Notes: generated by a model from the sequence alone, not told the origin. Shown: positions 1-6,508, numbered from the stretch's first letter. The stretch: 7,948 nucleotides of DNA from Bacilli bacterium (GCA_028287455.1 JAQBPP010000300.1:1-7948), one strand, 5' to 3'. Translations and numbers: made by a program.

Positions 1-1184
1 ATCGGGAATCCATACGTATCATAAAGCCGGAATGCATCGGAACCGGGTATTTGGGCGCCGCCGGACTGTTTAACCTCCAGAATCACTTTTGCAAGTAACG
101 CCTCGCCATCGTGCAATGTGGAGGAAAAACGTTCTTCTTCAGCACGAACTACCCGTTCAATAAACGCCTGCTTTTGCACTACCTCCGGATAATATGAACC
201 CATGATTTCCCCTACAATGCCTACCAAATCCGATAAAAATGGCTGTTCAATCCCCAGTACGCGTCCATACCGAACGGCTCGCCGCAAGAGCCGCCTGATG
301 ACATAACCACGCCCCTCATTAGAAGGCAATGCACCGTCACCGACTGAAAAAACTACGGTACGGACATGGTCAGCAATCACTTTCATGGCGACGTCATCCT
401 GGCTGTTCTGATGATAGGGACGGCCGGACAGTTGAACAATTCTTTGAATAATCGGTTGAAACAAATCAGTGTCAAAGTTGGTTTCCACTTTTTGGACAAC
501 AAGCGCCATGCGCTCAAGTCCCATGCCTGTATCAATATTCTTTTTTGGCAGCGGGGTATAAGTTCCGTCTGCGTTGTGGTTGAATTGTGAGAAAACGAGA
601 TTCCAGACCTCCAGATACCGGTCACAGTCACAGCCTGCTTGACAGGACTCTTCGTGACATCCTGATTTTTCCGTATCATAGAAGATTTCCGAACAGGGTC
701 CGCATGGACCTTCCCCGATATCCCAGAAGTTGTCTTCCAGACGAATAATCCGACCCTCCGGAATGCCAATTTCCTGGTTCCAAATGGCAAACGCCTCATC
801 ATCTTCCGGATGAATCGTTACCGACAACCGTGCCTGGTCAAATCCAATCACTTCCGTGAGAAATTCATACGCCCAATGAATCGCTTCCCGTTTGAAATAA
901 TCGCCGATCGAGAAATTGCCCATCATCTCAAAAAAAGTTTGGTGGCGGGCAGTTTTGCCGACATTTTCAATGTCATTGGTGCGAATGCATTTTTGTGCAT
1001 TGGTCAAACGCGGGTTGTTCGGAATTTCGGTGCCATCAAAAAACTTCTTTAGCGGCGCCATTCCCGCATTGATCCACAACAAAGTGGGGTCATTATGGGG
1101 AACCAGACTTGCTGAAGGCACAATGTCGTGTCCTTTGGACGCAAAAAAGGTGACAAATTTTTCGCGAATATCTGCAGCTTTCAT
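1..1184 (-). CDS. alaS: Alanyl-tRNA synthetase, N-terminal part (cut by left window edge)
   Basis: Cytoplasmic class II aminoacyl-tRNA synthetase that charges tRNA-Ala with L-alanine. The frame is open from ATG at 1184 to the window edge, giving 394 residues of a protein normally near 880. Visible family motifs include the catalytic-core stretch KCIRTNDIENVGK (about residues 65-77), RHQTFFEMMGNFSIGDYFK (80-98), GPCGPCSEIFYD (159-170), a Cys-rich GCDCDRYLEVWN (184-195), KKNIDTGMGLERM (214-226), GRGYVIRRLLRRAVRYGR (291-308), and DTYGFP at the edge. The start is supported by AAAGGAGA about 8 nt upstream and by the canonical N-terminus MKAADIREKF. The editing and C-Ala domains lie outside the window. 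Expression is controlled by the T-box leader directly upstream. The gene is divergent from the carboxypeptidase gene. The identification is secure. Confidence 0.98.
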   Translation of the reverse strand, partial: MKAADIREKFVTFFASKGHDIVPSASLVPHNDPTLLWINAGMAPLKKFFDGTEIPNNPRLTNAQKCIRTNDIENVGKTARHQTFFEMMGNFSIGDYFKREAIHWAYEFLTEVIGFDQARLSVTIHPEDDEAFAIWNQEIGIPEGRIIRLEDNFWDIGEGPCGPCSEIFYDTEKSGCHEESCQAGCDCDRYLEVWNLVFSQFNHNADGTYTPLPKKNIDTGMGLERMALVVQKVETNFDTDLFQPIIQRIVQLSGRPYHQNSQDDVAMKVIADHVRTVVFSVGDGALPSNEGRGYVIRRLLRRAVRYGRVLGIEQPFLSDLVGIVGEIMGSYYPEVVQKQAFIERVVRAEEERFSSTLHDGEALLAKVILEVKQSGGAQIPGSDAFRLYDTYGFP

Positions 1185-1216
1185 GGTTGTGAAATCTCCT
1201 TTGGCCTTCGGAATGT

Positions 1217-1251
1217 AAAAAAAGCCTTCATCCCCACATAAGGACGAACGC
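1217..1251 (-). terminator. T-box leader terminator
   Basis: In the alaS leader, GCGTTCGTCC and GGATGAAGGC form a 10-bp stem with one mismatch and one G-U pair, around the loop TTATGTGG or similar, followed by seven T. It lies just after the T-box motif and about 32 nt before the alaS start, the usual place for the terminator that competes with the antiterminator. Confidence 0.88.
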
Positions 1252-1473
1252 TCCAGTTAGTGGTACCACCCTACTTCATCAGGAAAATTCAGATTATTAA
1301 TCTCCCCTGATCTCAACGGTCAGATAACGGCGACGCACCGGCGATAGTTCCCACACTCAGACGGTAGCTTCCAGCGAGAATCAGCTTGTAAGTTTCCTCT
1401 CAGTCAACGAGAAACCCTCCCTGTACCCTGCACTCTGCTGTACTTGTCGTCTTCAACGTTTTGATTTTTCAGT

Positions 1474-1479
1474 TATAAT
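1474..1479 (+). promoter_or_regulatory. Possible -10 box for the D,D-carboxypeptidase gene
   Basis: A perfect TATAAT lies on the plus strand about 150 nt before the carboxypeptidase start, inside the 5' end of the oppositely oriented alaS leader. No acceptable -35 is seen 16-18 nt upstream, and no better promoter was found between 1480 and 1613. If it is used, the two divergent transcripts would overlap for a few bases. Confidence 0.25.
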
Positions 1480-1498
1480 CACAATCCGTTACTTCGTA

Positions 1499-1528
1499 AG
1501 TATAAATGAAGGCGGTAAACCCTGTCAA
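1499..1528 (-). promoter_or_regulatory. Sigma-A-type promoter of alaS T-box transcript
   Basis: On the minus strand, TTGACA (1523-1528, consensus) is followed by an 18-nt spacer and TATACT (1499-1504, 5 of 6). A start near 1492 would place the whole T-box Stem I inside the transcript. Confidence 0.75.
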
Positions 1529-1632
1529 TGTGATACAGGTCGCCGCCAAATCACTGCCAGGTGCAGACAATACACGCGACATATTAATCTAGTAACGCTC
1601 ATAGAGTTAAGAGAAAGGAGGCGCAATCTACA

Positions 1633-2898
1633 TTGTCCAAGTCAACTTACCCTGCTGCCAAACCGAGGCTGACCCAAAAAATTATCGCACTCTGTATCTC
1701 CTTGGCTCTCGCGCCCACGCTGACTGTCCATGCGCAGGATGCTGCGAATACCCCAACTCTTGCAGCAAAAAGCGCCGTCGTTTTCGATGCCACAGATCAA
1801 GCCTGGATCACCCTGGATCACCCGGATGATCAATTATATCCGGCCAGTTTAACGAAGATGCTCACCGCCATCCTGCTGGTGGAAACCAAGCAGCCCGGCG
1901 ATGTGCTGACGGCAAGCTCCGCAGCTGCCGGACAGGAACCCTCAAACATCTCGCTGCATGCAGGAGAGAAGTTGACCGCGCAAGACTGTCTGTACGCGAT
2001 GATGCTGCAGTCGGCCAACGATGTGGCTTACATGGCAGCTGAAAATGTCGGCGGTTCCATCCCCAAGTTCGCAATTCTGATGAACGACAGGGCCAAGGCC
2101 ATCGGTATGACCCATTCCCACTTTGTCACCCCAAACGGTTTGCACGATGAAAATCACTATTCCACCGCGCGGGACATGGCCCTGCTCATGCAGGAGGCCT
2201 TGAAGCATCCGGAAATCGCCGCTGCTTTGAAGACCAAGTCATACAAGCTGCACCGCTCCTATGAACCCTCTGTGATGACCAATCAAAATGAGATGCTGTC
2301 CGATCCAGACAGCTTGGGCGGTAAGTCCGGGTTTACCGATCAGGCAGGCAGTTGTCTCATTGAAGCGGCGAATAAAAAAGGGCACGAACTCATTGCAGTC
2401 AATCTAAAGGATCCGACCAAAAAGGATATGTATGCCGACAGTGCCGCATTGCTGTCAAATGCCTATGACCAGTTTCAACCGTTCAACAAAAGTGCCGCAG
2501 ATCCTGTAAAAACCTGGATCTCGCCATTAGGAATCCACTATGAATTCAGACTGGCCCAGTCCTACACGTCGCAGGCCGACCTGCGTTCAGAGGATGTAAG
2601 CACCAAAATCACTTTGAATCAGGCGCCCGCATTGATATTGCCCGGTGCACAAGCTGGAACGCTCCACCTGTACAACAAGGACAAAGAGATCGCCGCGATC
2701 CCCCTTATTGCAGCCATCCTTCCATCTAGTGAGCAGGCGTCGTCTCCCTTGGCCTCCGCCTGTGCAATCACCTTTCTGCTTGCGCTGCTCCTAGCATACA
2801 ATTATCTGCTTGCACTTGGCGAGCAGAAGAAAACCCCCGCTGTAGTAGGATCCATGCGCACTACCCGGGAAAAGGTGTCACAATCCATGCCGAACTAA
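1633..2898 (+). CDS. D-alanyl-D-alanine carboxypeptidase (S11 family, secreted, membrane-anchored)
   Basis: Low-molecular-weight penicillin-binding protein that removes the terminal D-Ala from peptidoglycan stem peptides outside the cell. The 421-aa product has a signal peptide (basic start, hydrophobic 17-32, likely cleavage after VHA, residue 34). The active-site SLTK is at 72-75 (Ser72, Lys75), SAN at 127-129, and the third motif is KSG (231-233), where most relatives have KTG. A C-terminal domain follows (about 290-360), then a strongly hydrophobic segment at about 375-395 and a charged tail, so it is probably anchored by a transmembrane helix instead of the usual amphipathic helix. The start is TTG, chosen because AAAGGAGG (1614-1621) lies 11 nt before it and no nearer in-frame start exists. 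It is close to DacA/DacD/DacF-type proteins; the exact subgroup cannot be assigned. It is transcribed alone, away from alaS, and ends at a two-way terminator. Confidence 0.93.
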   Translation: MSKSTYPAAKPRLTQKIIALCISLALAPTLTVHAQDAANTPTLAAKSAVVFDATDQAWITLDHPDDQLYPASLTKMLTAILLVETKQPGDVLTASSAAAGQEPSNISLHAGEKLTAQDCLYAMMLQSANDVAYMAAENVGGSIPKFAILMNDRAKAIGMTHSHFVTPNGLHDENHYSTARDMALLMQEALKHPEIAAALKTKSYKLHRSYEPSVMTNQNEMLSDPDSLGGKSGFTDQAGSCLIEAANKKGHELIAVNLKDPTKKDMYADSAALLSNAYDQFQPFNKSAADPVKTWISPLGIHYEFRLAQSYTSQADLRSEDVSTKITLNQAPALILPGAQAGTLHLYNKDKEIAAIPLIAAILPSSEQASSPLASACAITFLLALLLAYNYLLALGEQKKTPAVVGSMRTTREKVSQSMPN

Positions 2899-2917
2899 AA
2901 CCCCGCGAGGGGTTTTT
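2897..2917. terminator. Bidirectional terminator between carboxypeptidase and HIT genes
   Basis: AAAACCCC, loop GCGA, GGGGTTTTT: the hairpin begins at the stop codon of the carboxypeptidase gene. The A-tract on one side and T-tract on the other let it end transcription from both converging genes; the HIT gene stops 16 nt away on the other strand. Confidence 0.85.
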
Positions 2918-2932
2918 CAGGCTGTGGAAAAC

Positions 2933-3331
2933 TTACAGTTTAGTTTTTCTTTTATTTTCTGGTTGTTTAATCCAGTATCTGATACCCTTGCCAGCATGGG
3001 GCTCATCATTAAACCTTGGGATAATATGAAAATGTGCATGATCAATATGCTGATTTGACACTTTTCCCACGTTCCAACCCAGGAGATACCCATCAGGTGA
3101 ATGTTTGTTGTCTAATAGTAACTTTACTTGTTGCATGATGTCATATGTAGCGGTCCACTCTTCTGTCGAAAGTTGGAATACATTCTCTTTATGTGCTTTC
3201 GGAACGATGAGTCCACACCCCTCTAAAACCTCTTGTTCACTTTCTTTCTGAATAAAAATACAGTATTCGTTCTCAAAGTAAATTCGTTGCTCTGGATCTT
3301 CCTGTACATAACAAAAAGGACATTTGGTCAT
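2933..3331 (-). CDS. HIT-family (histidine triad) protein
   Basis: Small cytoplasmic nucleotide-binding hydrolase or transferase of the HIT superfamily; the substrate cannot be read from the sequence. From ATG 3331 it is 132 aa, normal for the family. The triad is HAHFHII (His98, His100, His102) followed by PRF. An N-terminal CPFC (Cys4, Cys7) resembles the zinc-binding CxxC of many bacterial HIT proteins. VLEGCGLIVPKAH (about 35-47) and GWNVGKVSNQHIDH (85-98) fit the fold. The frame stays open upstream to 3490, but AGGGGGA just before 3331 and the family N-terminus MTKCPFC set the start; the extra upstream residues would lie in a hairpin. The gene looks more A+T rich than the carboxypeptidase gene. 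No good promoter of its own was found, so it may depend on read-through from mazEF. It stands where Bacillus subtilis has the rsb stressosome genes. Confidence 0.9.
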   Translation of the reverse strand: MTKCPFCYVQEDPEQRIYFENEYCIFIQKESEQEVLEGCGLIVPKAHKENVFQLSTEEWTATYDIMQQVKLLLDNKHSPDGYLLGWNVGKVSNQHIDHAHFHIIPRFNDEPHAGKGIRYWIKQPENKRKTKL

Positions 3332-3437
3332 CTGAATCCCCCTATGATTCAATAATATACGCCAATATGCCAATAACCGCATGATTAAGATTTTAAAAAT
3401 GGCGACCTCAATTTCAACAAAAAAAGACCAAGAGAAA

Positions 3438-3514
3438 AGTTCGACAGGAGAAACGGCTTTCGCCGCGACTTTTGCGCGCAACCGGAGCAAGAAAGCCGTT
3501 TCTGCTGTTGAACT
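3438..3514 (-). terminator. Long hairpin after mazF, probable terminator (hairpin H1)
   Basis: Two 24-nt arms (3438-3461 and 3491-3514) are complementary except for one G-T wobble and one mismatch, enclosing a 29-nt loop. The 11-bp inner part, AAACGGCTTTC with GAAAGCCGTTT, is perfect. On the minus strand it lies 42 nt after the mazF stop and is followed by TTTTCTCTT and then a seven-T run, so termination of mazEF is plausible. The stem is far longer and the loop far larger than in an ordinary terminator, and the loop sequence recurs at 6698-6723. Confidence 0.7.
3462..3490 (+). repeat. Shared loop element, copy 1
   Basis: The 29-nt loop of hairpin H1, read on the plus strand, carries GCGACTTTTGC, a two-base spacer, GCAAC and then GAGCAA. 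It matches the loop of the hairpin at 6679-6742 read on the minus strand at 21 of 26 aligned bases with three 1-nt gaps. It contains the palindrome TTGCGCGCAA (3472-3481). Confidence 0.6.
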
Positions 3515-3556
3515 GATTTCTTAGCCTTATTTCCTTGAATTTTGAGAACAGCATTT

Positions 3557-3907
3557 TTAAAAATCAATCAACCCAATACTGATCTGCAACGCTTCATTCA
3601 CTCGACCCATCAGTTCATCATCTAAATGAGTAATTTTATCAGTTAATCTTTGTTTATCGATAGTACGAATTTGCTCGAGCAGGATGACAGAATCCCGATC
3701 GAGACCATAAGTTTCAGCATCAATTTCAACGTGGGTCGGAAGCTTAGCCTTCTGGATCTGAGCAGTGATGGCGGCAACAATTACAGTTGGACTAAACCGA
3801 TTTCCAATATCGTTTTGGATAATTAGAACGGGTCGAAATCCCCCTTGTTCTGAACCGACCACCGGAGAAAGGTCAGCAAAAAACACATCCCCACGTTTTA
3901 CATGCAC
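3557..3907 (-). CDS. mazF: MazF/EndoA toxin, sequence-specific mRNA endoribonuclease
   Basis: Toxin of a type II toxin-antitoxin pair that cuts single-stranded RNA; Bacillus EndoA homologues cut at UACAU. At 116 aa it has the same length as the B. subtilis protein and matches it along its whole length from memory: KRGDVFFADLSPVVGSEQGG near the N-terminus, IQNDIGNRFSPT (30-41), ITAQIQKAKLPTHVEID (47-63), and the ending ALQISIGLIDF. Residues Arg25 and Thr48, known as catalytic in the family, are both present, so the toxin looks intact. The start is GTG at 3907, three bases after the mazE stop, with AAAGGGGTG overlapping the end of mazE, which implies translational coupling and antitoxin made first. 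Transcription is from the mazE promoter. A long hairpin follows the stop. Confidence 0.97.
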   Translation of the reverse strand: MHVKRGDVFFADLSPVVGSEQGGFRPVLIIQNDIGNRFSPTVIVAAITAQIQKAKLPTHVEIDAETYGLDRDSVILLEQIRTIDKQRLTDKITHLDDELMGRVNEALQISIGLIDF

Positions 3908-3910
3908 AGT

Positions 3911-4183
3911 CTACACCCCTTTGACAAGGCGTCCTAGAACATGATCTGCATCCTCTTCCGCTGAGAAAGCCTCAGATGATAACTGGAGATTAATGTTCCC
4001 CATTTCCACATAACCACGCTGCATGGTTTCGCGAATGAATCTTTTTCTCCGTTCACTGATGTACAGTTTCACAGCCTGACGGATAAATTCGCTACGATTC
4101 ATACGATCATTTTGCACGATCCCATCCACTTCCTGTAACAAATGATTTGGAACACTCACCATAATCCGCTTGGTGCCTGACAC
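3911..4183 (-). CDS. mazE: MazE/EndoAI-type antitoxin (ribbon-helix-helix)
   Basis: Antitoxin that binds and neutralises MazF, and by its DNA-binding fold probably represses its own promoter. The product is 90 aa from GTG 4183. Residues 4-12 (TKRIMVSVP) are the likely beta ribbon; helices follow with NRSEFIRQAVKLYISERR (29-46). The C-terminal acidic tail (about 70-90) corresponds to the MazF-binding part in relatives. Start choice: the frame is open back to TTG 4219, but that codon lies about 3 nt from the predicted transcription start, and GTG 4192 touches the ribosome site. GGAGGT at 4193-4198 sits 9 nt before GTG 4183, so I prefer that start. The gene lies downstream of alr with its own promoter, and upstream of mazF, as in Bacillus. 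Confidence 0.93.
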   Translation of the reverse strand: MSGTKRIMVSVPNHLLQEVDGIVQNDRMNRSEFIRQAVKLYISERRKRFIRETMQRGYVEMGNINLQLSSEAFSAEEDADHVLGRLVKGV

Positions 4184-4192
4184 CAGAGACAC

Positions 4193-4198
4193 ACCTCC
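4193..4198 (-). promoter_or_regulatory. Ribosome binding site that sets the mazE start
   Basis: GGAGGT on the minus strand, 9 nt before GTG 4183. It excludes GTG 4192, which directly abuts it, and TTG 4219, which lies upstream of it. Confidence 0.75.
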
Positions 4199-4228
4199 AG
4201 TTAAAAACAAGCCATACAAATCATTGGT

Positions 4229-4257
4229 ATTATATCCATTTAACCTAAGTATGTCAA
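4229..4257 (-). promoter_or_regulatory. Perfect-consensus sigma-A promoter of mazEF
   Basis: TTGACA (4252-4257), a spacer of exactly 17 nt, and TATAAT (4229-4234) on the minus strand, in the gap between alr and mazE. All 12 consensus positions match. The start would fall near 4222, giving a leader of about 40 nt before mazE. Confidence 0.9.
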
Positions 4258-4275
4258 AGGGGACACTTGTTCATT

Positions 4276-5430
4276 CTACCATTTTCGAATCTCCTTGACA
4301 TGTCCTTTTTCCATGTAAAGTCTCGGCACCCTGCGACCTAATGAGCACAGTACTTCATAGGAGATCGTCCCGATGTGATCCGCGATCTCATCCACTGAAA
4401 CAAACTCGGATGCTTGCTGCCCATAAAGCACTACTTCATCCCCGACTGCCACGTCTGGCACGCTTGATACATTCACCATCAGCTGGTCCATACAAATCGC
4501 ACCCACAATGGGCACACGAACCCCTCTCACCAGCACGTGCCCCTTCCCTGATAACAACCGGGAATAACCATCAGCATATCCAATCGGCACTGTAGCAATT
4601 CGTTCACCTTCCTGGGTCGTGTATCTGGATCCATACGAAATTTTCGACCCGGAAGAATGTGTCTGCAAGTAAACGATTTGACTGGATAAACGCATTACCT
4701 GCTGCAAAGGCACGATCGATTGTAAATGAGTCGCGGGGTATACGCCATAAAGTGATATCCCAATACGAACTAAAGAAGAATGCATGTAAGGATGCTGCAG
4801 TCCCGCGCCGCTATTGGCAATGTGCTGATAAGGAATGTGCACTCCTGAACTCGACAGCTGCTGACATAACTGCATCCACTTTTGGTATTGTTCATGGGCA
4901 TACTCATAATTCGGATCTTCTGCGGTTGCCAAATGGGTAAAAACCCCTTCCACATCCAGCCCAGACACCGCAAAAGCGCGTCTAATAAATCGATATGCAT
5001 GATCCAGGTCACGAATGCCAATACGACCCATTCCAGTATCAACTTTAATATGAATTTTTGCTGTCTTCTTAAGCTGAATTGCCGCATCTGACAAAGCCTG
5101 CAGGATATCCTCTGTAAATACAGTCTGCGTTAATCCATAACCTACGATGTCCTGCGCATAGGCCGGTGACGAATAGCCAAGCACCAGGATTGGGGCGGAG
5201 ATCCCGCCTTCTCTTAGTTCGACTCCCTCATCAATGGAAGAAACTCCAAGATAGGCGGCTCCTGCCTCGATCGCAGCTGCGGCCATCGGAATCGCGCCAT
5301 GCCCGTATGCATTCGCCTTGACTACTGCCAGTATTTTCTTATCTAAGCCAAGATGTGTTTGCAAGTGATGAATGTTTGTTGTGAATTTATCCAGATCAAT
5401 TTCTGCCCAGGTAGGCCGATAGAACTCCAT
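4276..5430 (-). CDS. alr: Alanine racemase
   Basis: PLP-dependent cytoplasmic enzyme interconverting L- and D-alanine, the source of D-Ala for peptidoglycan. From ATG 5430 it has 384 aa, close to the usual 385-390. AVVKANAYGHG (35-45) carries the PLP lysine, Lys38; ISYGSRYTT (264-272) carries the second catalytic base, Tyr266; AICMDQLMV (311-319) is the conserved substrate-side motif. The N-terminal TIM barrel and C-terminal beta domain are both complete. The frame extends to 5475, but the family start (MEFYRPTWAEIDL) and GGAAGGG 6 nt before ATG 5430 set the start. It follows the ydcC-like gene by 85 nt with no clear promoter in the gap (the T6A5 tract there has no GC stem), so the two are probably co-transcribed. 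In B. subtilis the same neighbours flank alr. Confidence 0.97.
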   Translation of the reverse strand: MEFYRPTWAEIDLDKFTTNIHHLQTHLGLDKKILAVVKANAYGHGAIPMAAAAIEAGAAYLGVSSIDEGVELREGGISAPILVLGYSSPAYAQDIVGYGLTQTVFTEDILQALSDAAIQLKKTAKIHIKVDTGMGRIGIRDLDHAYRFIRRAFAVSGLDVEGVFTHLATAEDPNYEYAHEQYQKWMQLCQQLSSSGVHIPYQHIANSGAGLQHPYMHSSLVRIGISLYGVYPATHLQSIVPLQQVMRLSSQIVYLQTHSSGSKISYGSRYTTQEGERIATVPIGYADGYSRLLSGKGHVLVRGVRVPIVGAICMDQLMVNVSSVPDVAVGDEVVLYGQQASEFVSVDEIADHIGTISYEVLCSLGRRVPRLYMEKGHVKEIRKW

Positions 5431-5515
5431 ACCATACCCTTCCCCTTCTGTCATACATGTGGTTAAGGGTAACATACGATTGTTGTCTGTATCTAGTTAT
5501 TTTTTAAAAAGACTA

Positions 5516-6508
5516 TCACTGATTGATCATGGATTCTGCAATTTGCCATAGGGTATCAAATGGGAGTTTGGCATATAGGGTATATTCTGTACCATGATCG
5601 ATCCATTGCAGCAATGTCCCTGCATCTGAAGTGGAAGACACCGCCGGTACGCCAAACAAATCATAAATCTTCCCGTTCGGATCAACAGATGTAGTGACGT
5701 TCCTGGCAGTATTTTCCTCAATGGTCATTGTGCCTGAACTGGTCTGGTATTGCAGCAAGAAGCCGTCTGCTCCTTTGGTTTGAGCCTGTTTGCTAACACC
5801 AGCCGGCAAGAATTTCGGTTCTACCGGTTGATCCTGCCCGGGTTGAACAGCTGCCGGAATGTCGACTCCGCTGCCTGTTAACACAGATTGAGTTTGAAAT
5901 ACATTGTCTTGGAAGGTCACACCAGTCTTAAATAACGTATACTCCACCCGGACAACTATTTTGCCATCTTTATCCATATACTCGAGCTTTTTAGGCAGCA
6001 ATGTTTTGCTGTCGAGTGCCACAAGCTGCCTGACCACCCATGGACTTACTTGCGTATTTGGAAACTGCAGGGATAACGTACCATCTTTGTTTGATACATA
6101 ACGGACGTCTTTCGCTTTCAGAACATGGTCTAACATTAGGTGATAAAGATACGGCTGGCCCTGGCTTTCAATCCATTCCCCTTGAAATCTGAACGTTTTT
6201 TTATTTTGCGGGCTGACTACAAATAATCCTCCCTGATTGCGAATCACAATTTGATTCACCTGATGATTCGCATTTGATAAAGTTATACGATACGCTGTAG
6301 GCGATTGAAACATAGTCTCAATGTAATAGGTCTGAATGGTGGTTGAACTCGTATAGATCGTCATCTGCGCAGTTGACTGGTAACTTGGCAGGCTTTGGCG
6401 GACTTTTTGCAAGTCCTTCATCACGCTTTCCTGACTTCTGATTCCACACCCCACAATTAAGAAGACAAAGACAAAGCATACACAACCCCAAGTGAGTAAT
6501 CGCCTCAC
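5516..6508 (-). CDS. YdcC-like lipoprotein (LolA-like fold with a C-terminal DUF4367-like region)
   Basis: Predicted exported lipoprotein of the family annotated as outer membrane lipoprotein carrier LolA-like or sporulation protein YdcC in Gram-positives, which have no outer membrane; the ligand is unknown. From GTG 6508 it has 330 aa, near the usual 340-350. Residues RRLL begin a short signal peptide with a hydrophobic run to a lipobox IVGC, lipidated Cys21. A LolA-like domain follows (about 30-205, YQSTAQMTIYTS, LVALDSKTLLPKKLEYMDKDG). The last 100 residues, with PKFLPAG, a WIDHGTEYTLYAK strand and FDTLWQIAESM, resemble DUF4367 and GerS-type tails. Start choice: the frame opens at 6622, but GGGGAG at 6517-6522 lies 8 nt before GTG 6508 and yields a compact lipoprotein signal. 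The position upstream of alr matches ydcC in Bacillus. Confidence 0.88.
   Translation of the reverse strand: MRRLLTWGCVCFVFVFLIVGCGIRSQESVMKDLQKVRQSLPSYQSTAQMTIYTSSTTIQTYYIETMFQSPTAYRITLSNANHQVNQIVIRNQGGLFVVSPQNKKTFRFQGEWIESQGQPYLYHLMLDHVLKAKDVRYVSNKDGTLSLQFPNTQVSPWVVRQLVALDSKTLLPKKLEYMDKDGKIVVRVEYTLFKTGVTFQDNVFQTQSVLTGSGVDIPAAVQPGQDQPVEPKFLPAGVSKQAQTKGADGFLLQYQTSSGTMTIEENTARNVTTSVDPNGKIYDLFGVPAVSSTSDAGTLLQWIDHGTEYTLYAKLPFDTLWQIAESMINQ

Larger units (their letters stand above)
1214..1492 (-). ncRNA. Alanine T-box riboswitch leader of alaS
   Basis: 5' leader that senses uncharged tRNA-Ala and lets transcription continue into alaS. Seen in the transcript strand: an AGTA S-turn in the 5' side of Stem I; a specifier loop bounded by two short helices (AGACG with CGTCT below, CAGC with GCTG above) holding GAA-GCT-AC, so the specifier GCT (1366-1368) is an alanine codon; an apical hairpin with GTTTC and GAAAC arms; the T-box motif GGGTGGTACCAC (1260-1271); then a terminator hairpin. 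The TGGT of the T box would pair with ACCA, matching the discriminator A of tRNA-Ala. The specifier, bulge and downstream gene all agree on alanine. The 5' end is estimated from the promoter. Confidence 0.95.

Noticed and set aside
383..802. 139-aa minus-strand frame inside alaS
   Set aside because: alaS is read in another frame of the same strand with unbroken family motifs; this frame is a shadow.
1472..1499. Alternative alaS promoter TATAAC with a TTACGA -35
   Set aside because: The -35 matches only 3 of 6, and the pair at 1499-1528 is far closer to consensus.
3332..3490. N-terminal extension of 53 residues on the HIT protein
   Set aside because: It would be encoded by the hairpin loop and AT-rich leader, has no family similarity, and a good ribosome site precedes the standard N-terminus at 3331.
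3438..3514. Integron attC site, CRISPR unit or retron msd for the looped hairpins
   Set aside because: There are no RYYYAAC/GTTRRRY core boxes, no regularly spaced repeats with spacers, and no integrase, Cas or reverse transcriptase gene nearby.
3385..3567. 60-aa minus-strand frame overlapping the end of mazF
   Set aside because: It runs through the H1 hairpin in another frame, has no ribosome site or recognisable motif, and overlaps both neighbours.
5431..5515. Separate promoter or terminator between the ydcC-like gene and alr
   Set aside because: The T6A5 tract has no GC stem and no -35/-10 pair stands out, so co-transcription is the simpler reading.
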